The notes under the pieces: generated by a model
Database searches by the model: none
What the model saw: only the letters and a program-made list of their open reading frames with translations
Told to the model about the DNA's origin: nothing
Position numbers and translations under genes: made by a program
DNA from: Desulfobacterales bacterium
GTDB taxonomy: Bacteria; Desulfobacterota; Desulfobacteria; Desulfobacterales; UBA2174_A
Assembly (NCBI GenBank): GCA_025454075.1
Contig: JALOPD010000080.1
Coordinates: 1-13,571 of the forward strand
Length of the DNA stretch: 13,571 nt
Direction of reading: 5' to 3'
Shown here: one piece after another, positions 1 to 7,200 of the stretch
Layout of the letters: every line of letters begins with the position of its first letter
Numbering within the stretch: position 1 is the stretch's first letter

Positions 1-1
1 G

Positions 2-595
2 ATGGACTGCAAGGCCTCCTACGAGATCAACCCCACCGGCCCCAACCAGCCGATCCAGAAGGGCGAGTGCCTCGACCCCAAGCTCGGCCAGTGGAAGGGC
101 GTCAACGAGTTCGTGTACAAGGCCTCGCGCGGCGCGGTCAGCCACTACAACTTCTACTCGATGGTGCACAGCCCCATGACCACCTGCGGCTGCTGCGAGG
201 CCATCGCGGCCATGCTGCCCTCCTGCAACGGGATCATGACCGTCAACCGCGACTACAGCGGCGAAACCCCCTGCGGCATGAAGTTTACGACGCTGGCCGG
301 CGTCATGGGCGGCGGCGCTTCCTCGCCGGGGTTCGTGGGCCACTCCAAGTTCAACATCACCCAGGGCAAATTCATCCTGGGCGACGGCGGCATCAAGCGC
401 CTGGTGTGGATGCCGAAGATCCTCAAGGAGGAGATCCGCGAGCGGCTCATCAAGCGCGGCAAGGAAGTGGGGATACCCGACCTGATCGACCGCATCGCCG
501 ACGAGACCGTCGGGACGACCGAGGAGGAGATCCTGCCCTTCCTGAAGGAGAAAAACCACCCGGCGCTGTCGATGGACCCGATCATCGCCGGATAA
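2..595 (+). CDS. acsB: CO dehydrogenase/acetyl-CoA synthase, acetyl-CoA synthase (beta) subunit, C-terminal part
   Basis: This is the 3' end of acsB; the frame is open to the left edge, so the true start lies outside and the Met at position 2 is internal. AcsB assembles acetyl-CoA from a methyl group (delivered by the corrinoid iron-sulfur protein), CO and CoA at the nickel-containing A-cluster in the cytoplasm. The 197 residues present match the C-terminal domain of bacterial AcsB. Visible landmarks are KASYEIN near the left edge, the Cys-Gly-Cys motif at 185-193 (TTCGCCEAI) that bridges the two nickel ions, TLAGVMGGG, and a C-terminus reading HPALSMDPIIAG. The cysteines for the [4Fe-4S] part of the A-cluster should lie upstream and cannot be checked. 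The family assignment is secure. A GC-rich hairpin and acsC follow. Confidence 0.96.
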   Translation: MDCKASYEINPTGPNQPIQKGECLDPKLGQWKGVNEFVYKASRGAVSHYNFYSMVHSPMTTCGCCEAIAAMLPSCNGIMTVNRDYSGETPCGMKFTTLAGVMGGGASSPGFVGHSKFNITQGKFILGDGGIKRLVWMPKILKEEIRERLIKRGKEVGIPDLIDRIADETVGTTEEEILPFLKEKNHPALSMDPIIAG

Positions 596-615
596 GGGAT
601 CGCAGGGGATTATCG

Positions 616-645
616 GGCGGCGCGCGTGCATGACCGCGCGCCGCC
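616..645 (+). other. GC-rich hairpin in the acsB-acsC junction
   Basis: A perfect 11-bp inverted repeat (GGCGGCGCGCG at 616-626, complement at 635-645) encloses an 8-nt loop. It starts about 20 nt after the acsB stop and ends 36 nt before acsC. There is no U-tract, so it is a poor intrinsic terminator. An mRNA-stability or processing element between co-transcribed genes is more likely, but that role is inferred. Confidence 0.55.
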
Positions 646-681
646 GGCACCGGACCTGAAACGCGCACAAAGGAGACCGAG

Positions 682-2022
682 ATGGCATTAACCGGGATTC
701 AGATATTCAAGCTCCTTCCGAAAACCAACTGCAAGGAATGCGGGGTGCCGACCTGCCTGGCCTTCGCGATGAACCTGGCCTCCGGCAAGGCCGAGCTCGA
801 CAGCTGCCCCTACGTCTCCCCCGAAGCCCGGGCGGCGCTCTCCGAGGCCTCGGCGCCCCCGATCCGGCCCGTGGCCCTGGGCAAGGGGGTGCGGGCGGCG
901 ACCACCGGCGGGGAAACCGTGCAGTACCGCCACGAAAAGACCTTTTTCAACCCGACCCTGCTCGCGGCGACGGTCGCATCGGATATTTCCGAGGCGGCCC
1001 TCGCGACCCAGCTGAAGAAGTGGAACGCCTTCCAGTACGAGCGCGTGGGCCTCAACCTGCGGCCGGAGCTGGTGGCCGTGAGGGACGTCAACGGCAACGC
1101 CGAGGCCTTTGCCAAGACCGCCAAGACCATCGCCGAGACCTCCGAGTTCAACCTCGTGCTGATGACCGAAAAGCCGGCCGTGATGAAGGCCGCCGTCGCG
1201 GCCACGAAGTTCAAACGCCCGTTGATGTATGCCGCCACCGCCGCCAATCTGGCGGAGATGGGTGCGCTGGCCAAGGAGAGCGGGCTGCCGCTCGCCGTCA
1301 AGGCCGGCTCGGTGGCCGACCTGATCCCGCTGACCCAGAAGCTCACCGAGATGGGGTTGAAGGACCTGGTGCTCGACCCGGGCTGCCGGGAGATCAAACA
1401 GGCGCACCAGGACATGATCGCCATCCGGCGCGCGGCGCTCAAGGACGGCAACCGGGCGCTCGGCTTCCCGACCATCGTCTTCCCGTGCGAGATGGCCGGG
1501 AACCTCGATGTCGAAACCCTGCTGGCGGGGACCTTCGTGGCCAAGTACGGGGGGGTGGTCGTGATGTCGGACTTCGCCGGTGAAAACCTCTTCCCCCTGC
1601 TGCTGGAACGGCTGAACATCTTCACCGACCCGCAGCGGCCCATGACCGTGACCCAGGGGATCTACGAGATCAACAACCCCAACGAGGCCTCGCCGGTGAT
1701 GGTGACGACCAACTTCGCCCTGACCTACTTCATCGTCTCCGGCGAAATCGAGGCGAGCCGCGTCCCCTCCTACCTGCTGATCAAGGACTCCGAGGGCCTG
1801 TCGGTGATGACCGCCTGGGCGGCCGGCAAGTTCGCGGGCGACGACGTGGGCATGTTCGTGAAGAAGAGCGGCATCGAGGAGAAAATCAAGAAGAAGGAAG
1901 TCATCATCCCCGGCTACGCCGCCGCCATCGCCGGCGACATGGAGGAAGAGCTGCCCGGCTGGAAGATCACGGTGGGGCCGCGGGAAGCCGCGCACCTTCC
2001 GGCCTTCCTCAAGTCCAAATAA
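682..2022 (+). CDS. acsC: Corrinoid iron-sulfur protein (CFeSP) large subunit
   Basis: AcsC is the large subunit of CFeSP, the cobalamin- and [4Fe-4S]-containing methyl carrier of the Wood-Ljungdahl pathway. It accepts a methyl group from methyl-tetrahydrofolate via AcsE and donates it to the A-cluster of AcsB. The N-terminus shows the cluster-binding spacing Cys17-X2-Cys20-X4-Cys25-X16-Cys42. The middle should form the TIM-barrel and the C-terminal part the corrinoid-binding domain. At 446 residues it is the usual length. The start is supported by AGGAG at 671-675, 6 nt before the ATG. It lies 86 bp after acsB on the same strand, and an acsE-type gene follows after 85 bp. Its partner acsD is not in the window. 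In many acetogens acsD sits beside acsC, so here it is probably upstream or elsewhere. Confidence 0.95.
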   Translation: MALTGIQIFKLLPKTNCKECGVPTCLAFAMNLASGKAELDSCPYVSPEARAALSEASAPPIRPVALGKGVRAATTGGETVQYRHEKTFFNPTLLAATVASDISEAALATQLKKWNAFQYERVGLNLRPELVAVRDVNGNAEAFAKTAKTIAETSEFNLVLMTEKPAVMKAAVAATKFKRPLMYAATAANLAEMGALAKESGLPLAVKAGSVADLIPLTQKLTEMGLKDLVLDPGCREIKQAHQDMIAIRRAALKDGNRALGFPTIVFPCEMAGNLDVETLLAGTFVAKYGGVVVMSDFAGENLFPLLLERLNIFTDPQRPMTVTQGIYEINNPNEASPVMVTTNFALTYFIVSGEIEASRVPSYLLIKDSEGLSVMTAWAAGKFAGDDVGMFVKKSGIEEKIKKKEVIIPGYAAAIAGDMEEELPGWKITVGPREAAHLPAFLKSK

Positions 2023-2034
2023 CCGCTGACCTTG

Positions 2035-2078
2035 ACGGCCGCCGCCGGATGGGGCGTCTTCCGCCCGGCGGCCGCCGT
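2035..2078 (+). other. GC-rich hairpin in the acsC-acsE junction
   Basis: Arms at 2035-2048 and 2065-2078 (ACGGCCGCCGCCGG against its complement, one mismatch in 14) enclose a 16-nt loop. It starts 12 nt after the acsC stop and has no U-tract. Its position mirrors the hairpin after acsB, so it may modulate mRNA stability or relative expression within the operon. That function is inferred. Confidence 0.5.
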
Positions 2079-2107
2079 TGACCATTCCGTTTGAGAGGGG
2101 AGGGTGT

Positions 2108-2998
2108 ATGATTTTAATCGGTGAAAGCTTGAACGTCATCAACAAGAAGATCGGCAAGGCCTACAAGGAACGCGATCCGAAGCCGATCCAGGAGGAAGCA
2201 CTGTTCCAGAAGTCCAAGGGCATGGACTACATCGACATCAACCTCGGGCCGGCCAAAAAGGAAGGCCACGAGCTGATGCCGTGGGTGGTGAAGACGGTCC
2301 AGGAAGTGGTCCCGGACCTCCCCCTGGCCCTGGACACCTCCAACATCGACGCCATCGCCGCCGCGCTCAAGGTCTACAAGCCCACCGCCCAGCCGCCGCT
2401 CATCAACTCCATCATGGTGCGGCCGGAGCGCTACGAGAAAATGGTACCGATCGCCAAGGAGCACGACGCCGATTTCATCGCCCTGATGTGGGGGCCGGAA
2501 GGCCTGCCGCGCGACGAGAACGAGCGCGCGGCCCTGTGCGTGGAGCTGCTGTACTTCGCCAACGAGGCCGGGATTCCCAACGAGAAGATCTGGGTCGACG
2601 GCATCGTGACGCCGGTGAACATCCAGCAGCCGCAGGCCATCAGCCTGATGAACTTCCAGTCCATGATCCCGGACATGGCGCCGGGCGCCAAGAGCACCTG
2701 CGGCCTGTCGAACATCTCCAACGGCCCTCCGGGCCACCTGCGGCCGATCCTGAACCAGACCTACATGGTGATGCTGCAGAAGCACGGCATGTACTCGGTC
2801 ATCGCCGACCCGCTGGACGACCAGTTGATCGCCATCGCCAAGGGCAAGCGCCAGGACATCGTGGACCTGATCTACGGCATCATGGACGGCACCCAGCCGA
2901 ACCTGGCGTCGCTTTCCAAGGAGATGCAGGACTACGTCAAGACGGTCAACGTCATTCTCGGAAACACGCTGTACTCGGACTCCTGGCTCGACATTTAA
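2108..2998 (+). CDS. acsE: Methyltetrahydrofolate:corrinoid iron-sulfur protein methyltransferase
   Basis: AcsE (MeTr) transfers the N5-methyl group of methyl-tetrahydrofolate to Co(I) of CFeSP, joining the methyl branch to acetyl-CoA synthesis. The 296-residue protein has the pterin-binding (DHPS-like TIM barrel) pattern throughout: GESLNVI at the N-terminus, DINLGPA, LALDTSN with Asp76, INSI with Asn100, WVDGIVTP with Asp164 and GLSNIS with Asn202. These match the pterin-contacting Asp/Asn positions described for the Moorella enzyme. It is about 30 residues longer than that enzyme; the extra length is mainly near the C-terminus, before NTLYSDSW. The ATG at 2108 is preceded by a strong GAGGGGAGGG ribosome-binding site (2095-2104); a TTG at 2078 in frame is rejected. 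A related corrinoid-protein methyltransferase is the only serious alternative, and the acsBC context favours AcsE. Confidence 0.92.
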   Translation: MILIGESLNVINKKIGKAYKERDPKPIQEEALFQKSKGMDYIDINLGPAKKEGHELMPWVVKTVQEVVPDLPLALDTSNIDAIAAALKVYKPTAQPPLINSIMVRPERYEKMVPIAKEHDADFIALMWGPEGLPRDENERAALCVELLYFANEAGIPNEKIWVDGIVTPVNIQQPQAISLMNFQSMIPDMAPGAKSTCGLSNISNGPPGHLRPILNQTYMVMLQKHGMYSVIADPLDDQLIAIAKGKRQDIVDLIYGIMDGTQPNLASLSKEMQDYVKTVNVILGNTLYSDSWLDI

Positions 2999-3022
2999 GC
3001 CGGGGCTGCACGACATCAATGC

Positions 3023-3058
3023 GAGAAGCCCTTCCGTCTTCGCGCGGGAGGGCTTCTC
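3023..3058 (+). terminator. Intrinsic terminator-like hairpin closing the acs operon
   Basis: GAGAAGCCCTTCC (3023-3035) pairs over 13 bp, with one G-U, with 3046-3058 around a 10-nt loop. It is followed by a short GTTTC rather than a long U-run. It lies 24 nt after the acsE stop and is the likely end of the acs transcript, though termination may be leaky because the T-tract is weak. Confidence 0.7.
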
Positions 3059-3070
3059 GTTTCGGGGTCG

Positions 3071-3135
3071 CCGGTCGGCCGGTCTGCCGGTCAGTCAGGA
3101 GGTTTTTGTGTCTGACGGGCAGACCGGTCGACGGG
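3071..3135. repeat. Inverted repeat with 24-bp arms built from CCGGTC octamers
   Basis: The left arm at 3071-3094 consists of three tandem octamers, CCGGTCGG, CCGGTCTG and CCGGTCAG. The right arm at 3112-3135 is its inverted copy, with 21 of 24 positions complementary, across a 17-nt spacer. It sits between the acs terminator and the DUF3786 gene. It could be a degenerate REP-like element or an extra transcript-end hairpin. No protein-coding content is visible. Confidence 0.6.
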
Positions 3136-3199
3136 TGACCGGCAGAAGTTATTTCAAAGACTGATTTTCTAAGATAAACCCCATCCTCCGGCCATTATC

Positions 3200-3814
3200 A
3201 TGCCCCGCATCGACGACTACATCACCGCCTGCCGGCTGGCAAGGGGGCAACTCTCGATGGAACCCTGCGAGGTCCTCTCGGTGCGCTCCGGGTTCGAGCC
3301 GGCGGATCGAGGCGCCCTGCGCATCCCCTTCCTCAACCGCCTCTATCGCCTGAGCTGCCCGGGGCTGGAGTTCACCGATGCCTCCGCCGACGGCAAGGAG
3401 GTCCCCTTGCAGGAGCAGGTGCTGATCCTGCACTATCTCCAGGCGGACCTGCCGGCGGGGCCGTCCGGCGACTGGGTCGCTTACCGCGAGATACCGGGGG
3501 CGGCGTTTTACTTCGGCGCCTTCGTGAAGCGGGCGGTCGACCCCCTCAAGAAGGCGTTCGGGCAGGACGTCGCCGGGTTCGGCCGCGCGGCGGGTCGGCT
3601 GCGGGGCGAGCCGCTCGAGATCGGGGACGCCGGCTACGAGTTTAGGGTCCTCCCGAAGGTCCCGGTCCGCCTGGTGCTCTACGCCGGCGACGAGGAATTC
3701 CCGGCCGAGGCCAACATCCTCTTCGACCGCAGCATCGGCCGGATGCTCTCGCCCGAGGACGTGGCCTGGCTGGCCGGGATGCTGGTGTACCGGCTGATCG
3801 CCCTCTTGCGATAG
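3200..3814 (+). CDS. DUF3786 domain-containing protein
   Basis: This predicted 204-residue soluble protein has no signal peptide or membrane segment. The C-terminal half carries the pattern I associate with DUF3786: a PVRLVLYAGDEEFPAEA stretch, then ILFDRSIGRML and a PEDVAWLAG segment. The N-terminal half is less recognisable. DUF3786 has no established biochemical role. The family occurs in anaerobes, often near corrinoid or one-carbon genes, which fits its place downstream of acsE, but a role in CFeSP metabolism is only inferred. It is probably a separate transcript, because a terminator-like hairpin and an inverted repeat precede it. The ATG at 3200 lacks a clear ribosome-binding site. An in-frame TAA at 3170-3172 rules out an ATG-started longer form. 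A long palindrome begins exactly at its stop codon. Confidence 0.75.
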   Translation: MPRIDDYITACRLARGQLSMEPCEVLSVRSGFEPADRGALRIPFLNRLYRLSCPGLEFTDASADGKEVPLQEQVLILHYLQADLPAGPSGDWVAYREIPGAAFYFGAFVKRAVDPLKKAFGQDVAGFGRAAGRLRGEPLEIGDAGYEFRVLPKVPVRLVLYAGDEEFPAEANILFDRSIGRMLSPEDVAWLAGMLVYRLIALLR

Positions 3815-3938
3815 GCGGTGTTGCAACAAGCCCGATTTCGGCGTTGCGCTTCATTCCGCAGTCGCTGCGGCGTACGGGGAGTACGCCTCGCCCCGCGGGA
3901 CTCGCGTGCCTTGATCTTGGGCTTCTTGCAACGCCACC
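3814..3938. repeat. Long imperfect palindrome, copy 1 of an intergenic repeat family
   Basis: The outer ends GGCGGTGTTGCAACAAGCCC and GGGCTTCTTGCAACGCCACC are inverted copies of each other. The centre is GGCGTAC / GTACGCC around a few bases. Much of the sequence between also pairs, giving a ~125-bp cruciform-capable unit. It shares the identical 19-mer GCGGGACTCGCGTGCCTTG (3895-3913) and the GGCGTAC core with a second copy at 9735-9853. No ORF of substance is inside. It resembles a non-autonomous palindromic element (MITE- or REP-like). It starts at the last base of the DUF3786 stop codon and may act as that gene's terminator. Confidence 0.75.
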
Positions 3939-3985
3939 TCGCTTGAAAGCTATTCGCTTTCTCCCATCCAGGGTCAAACTTTTTT

Positions 3986-4057
3986 TTGTGGGAGCGGCTT
4001 TCCAGCCGCGATCCATCCGGCAATAGGCCATCGCGGCTGGAAAACCACCCCCACCAA
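3986..4057. repeat. REP-like inverted repeat
   Basis: TTGTGGGAGCGGCTTTCCAG and the following CCGCGAT (3986-4012) are mirrored by an imperfect inverted copy at 4030-4057, with a 17-nt spacer. The inner CTGGAAA/TTTCCAG plus CCGCGAT part pairs perfectly and the outer part has mismatches. A run of seven T precedes the left arm. The pattern is reminiscent of short extragenic palindromes that occur in many copies in other proteobacterial genomes. Only this one copy is visible here. Confidence 0.6.
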
Positions 4058-4108
4058 GCGTTGAGAAAGACCGGAGCCGCCCGCTGTGCGCCATTTCCCT
4101 GCGGAAGC

Positions 4109-4137
4109 TTGTCACCGGCCGCCCCATCTGGTAAAGT
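4109..4137 (+). promoter_or_regulatory. Sigma70-like promoter for the dikinase-like/GAPDH-like operon
   Basis: TTGTCA (4109-4114, one mismatch to TTGACA) and TAAAGT (4132-4137, four of six to TATAAT) are separated by the optimal 17 bp. Transcription would start near 4144, giving a ~135-nt leader before the ATG at 4280. It is the best promoter candidate in this gap; no operator palindrome is evident beside it. Confidence 0.5.
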
Positions 4138-4159
4138 GATCACAGAAGGGAGAATCCGA

Positions 4160-4216
4160 ATGCCCCGTTCTTGCGGCACCCCGCGGTCTTCCGCCTCGAT
4201 GCTTCCTGCCGGATGA
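4160..4216 (+). CDS. Possible 18-aa leader peptide (upstream ORF)
   Basis: An ATG at 4160 follows a good ribosome-binding site (GAAGGGAGA, 4145-4153) and reads MPRSCGTPRSSASMLPAG before a TGA. It lies inside the predicted leader of the dikinase-like transcript, 63 bp upstream of that gene's ATG, which itself has no obvious Shine-Dalgarno. A leader peptide that affects downstream translation is possible. There is no run of a single regulatory codon, and chance is a real alternative. Confidence 0.25.
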   Translation: MPRSCGTPRSSASMLPAG

Positions 4217-4279
4217 TCTCCCTGCAGGTCGTTGTGACGACACGGGCCGGCCGTCTCCGGTGTGATCGGACACCACGTC

Positions 4280-7200
4280 ATGGATGCAGCCCCCAAAGTC
4301 AAATCCAAAGCCCTCGAGGTCAACCTGGCCGATTACCACGTCGAAGTGGCCGTCGACCCGAAGTACGCCGTGCTCCAGGAGGTCCTGAGCAAATACTACG
4401 GCTTGATGGAGGGGCTGAACACGTTCCTGGGGGAACTGTCCCACCCGTACCTGAATTGGCGCTTCATCGTCAGCGAGGCGCGCAAATATGCGCTGGACTA
4501 CTTTCACCTGTTCCGGCAGCACCCGCGCGGCCCGGACGCCGCCCGCCTGGTGGCGGAGATCCTCATCACCGCCGTTCGTTCGGCCCGGTCGGGGGAGGTG
4601 GCCTCCTCCGCCGTCGACAACCTGCTCCTCTACCTGCAGACCATCCTAAGGGAGTCCGATGCGGACTTCGGGCGGTTCCGTCCGGTCGTCAGCGAGGCGT
4701 TCGCGCAGATGCATCAGCTGCCGGAGGAGGCCTTCGGCCTCGTGGTTCGGAGCTACTATCCCGTAAAGCGCCTGGCGGCGGCGTTTATGAAACGCTCCGC
4801 GGCCTCCCGGGAGGGGTTCGCCCCTCTCCATCGCCTGCTGGCCAGGTATTTCGACCACACCTATGCCTACTGGTTGAGCGAGAGCGACCCCGAGGCCGCC
4901 TGCGACCGGGAGGCCGCCGAATTCGGCGGGGCCGGTGCCTGCGACGACCTCTTTGACGACATCTCCCACCGCCGGATCCGGGCGTGGCAGGCGGAGCTGC
5001 TGGCGGCCCGGGACCCGGCGGACCCGGATTCGCGGGAGGCCGCGGATCGGCTGCTCGCCCTGCCCGGGTTCGACCATTTCGTCGGGGCGTACAAGAAGAT
5101 CCCCCAGCAGCTGCTGCAGCGCGGCGCCGCCGGCGGCCGGGGCCGGCACCTCAAGCTGATCTTCCTCTTTCAGATGATGAATGTCGCCGGTCTGGCCTTG
5201 ATCCACGAGGAAACCCTGCGGGACATCAACCAGACCTTGACCTGGATCATCGTCAACGAGAACTACCGCAACATCCAGCAGTTGATCCGCAAGACCTTCT
5301 CGATCCTGAAAGAACGGTCGCAGAGCTACCCGGCGACGGCCCTCACCTGTGTGCTCAACATGGGCAGAGGGGTCTACAAGACGGACGACATCGACCTATT
5401 GAATTTTTTCATCGACGCCCTCATCGATTTCGGCTTTCAGTCGCCGTCGCTGCAGGGGGTGGACGACGAGTGGCGGATAAGGGTCAACAGCTCGCACCTG
5501 CTGAACATCCGCACCTGGCTGGAGTTGATCAAACTGAACCCGAAGCGCTCGACGCGGCTGCTCTCGGCCCTGGTCATTCACCTGTCCGTGGGCGGGGTGC
5601 TCATCCGCGACATCGACCTGTTCCCGCGGGATGTGACGGGGCTTCTCAACAGCCCGGTCCACCCCGCCTACCACCTCGTCAAGCAGCTGGCCCGTTTGTG
5701 CCCGGTGTTTTTCAACGACATCGGCGCTGAAGGGCGGCTGCGGGACGTGTCCACCCGCATCGACGAGCTTTCCCAGCGCCGGGATGTTCTCGTTCATTTC
5801 CTGCGCAAGCAAAGCCACGTCGAGAGCAGCAACCAGATCATCCCCTTCATGGAGGCGGCCTTCCGGTTCTGGCAGACCCAGGAAAAAGAGGGTCTGGCGC
5901 CGTTCGTGCCGCCCTCGATTTTCGATCAGATCGATTCGAGGGGCCCTCACGTCAAGGGGCTTCACCGCGTCATGCAGCGGCTGGTGAAGAAGGGTGTCCG
6001 CATCCCCGACGACCTGCTGACGCTGCCGCCGGAAGACCTGGCCTCCCGGCTGGGATATGTCCCCGGCGTTTCCACCGTCGACATCGAGCGGTTCGAGCTG
6101 GCCGTCGAGTTTTACAAACTGCTGTGCCAGAAATACCGGTTCGGCATCGTGGAGCTGGAAAACTACCTGTCCCAATTGCGGCCCGAGGCCCTGCCGGAGC
6201 TGAGCCGCCTGGAGCAGGCGCTGGCCGAAACCGATGCGCCCCGGCGGATGGCTCTCCTCCTGGGCTATCTCGAGACGCTGAAGGCGGTCATCACCTCCGA
6301 TGCCGTCTACGACATCCGCGAGGACATCTACCAGAAGCGGCACATCACCATCGACATCCCCTCCATGTACGGCAGCTACCACGAGATGAAGTTCGACTGC
6401 CTGGGACTCACGCTGCGGCTGGAGGCGATCGTGAACGCGCTCTTCGAGAGCTTGATCCGCGACATCGACCTCACCCTGATCACCCAGGCCACCTTCGGCC
6501 AGATCCACCAAACGTTGCAGCTGTTCGACCAGGCGCTGCGGCTGGACGGCATCCGGTCGGCGGAATTTGAACGCCAGTTGGAGTTTTTGAGAGACTCGCT
6601 GGCCGTCAAGGGATTCACACTGACCCAGTACCTGGACATCTTCAAGGGTTTCGCGCAGGCCGTGCAGAACATCATCAAGGACCACTTCAACAACCTGCAC
6701 GGGGCGAACCTGAACCGGATCCTGCCGCAGCTGCCGGCGGAACGGGTCCTGCCGAAGTATCTGCCGCGGGAGCCCCTGGAGGACCGCGAGCGCTTGAACC
6801 ACCGCATCGCGGAGATTTTTTTCCGCGACCAGATCGCGGGCGCCCTGGGCCTTCAGCAGCTGGACCTGTTTTTGGGCCGGATTCTGAACACGCTCTTCCA
6901 GCAGTCCTACAAACTGCCCCAGGCCCAGCTGCGGCAGCTGCTGCTGTACGACCCGCACACCAGCCTGGTGGCGATCGACTCGCCCCACAGCTGCGAGATC
7001 GGGGTGATCCATCTCGGAACCAAGGGCTTCAACCTGGTCAGACTGCACGACCTCGGGTTCCGGGTGCCCCCCGGCTTTGTCGTCACCACCGAGGTCTTTC
7101 GCTGCCGCGAGGTGATCGAGAGCTATGCGCCGGCGCAGCGCTACTTTCACGAACAGATCACCCGCCACCTGCGCCGGCTGGAGCAGGCCACGGGCAAGGT

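Larger units (their letters stand above)
3815..4279. other. 465-bp stretch without an established gene
   Basis: Between the DUF3786 stop and the dikinase-like start there is no convincing long ORF on either strand. The stretch contains the long palindrome (3814-3938), a small hairpin GAAAGC/GCTTTC near 3945-3961, the REP-like repeat (3986-4057), a sigma70-like promoter (4109-4137) and a possible 18-codon leader ORF (4160-4216). I see nothing else in it. Confidence 0.6.

Noticed and set aside
2078..2107. TTG start giving acsE ten extra residues
   Set aside because: The TTG sits in the 3' arm of a hairpin, and the ATG at 2108 has a strong ribosome-binding site and gives the family's N-terminus.
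688..2157. 489-aa open frame on the minus strand opposite acsC
   Set aside because: It is rich in Gly, Arg, His and Asp runs typical of antisense shadows of GC-rich genes, and acsC on the plus strand is unambiguous.
3071..3135. Possible CRISPR array in the CCGGTC repeats
   Set aside because: Repeats are only 8 bp, contiguous without spacers on the left arm, and mirrored rather than direct; no cas gene is present.
4262..4279. GTG start giving the dikinase-like protein six extra residues
   Set aside because: The ATG at 4280 is the simpler choice. The GTG has no better ribosome-binding site, so this remains only weakly decided.
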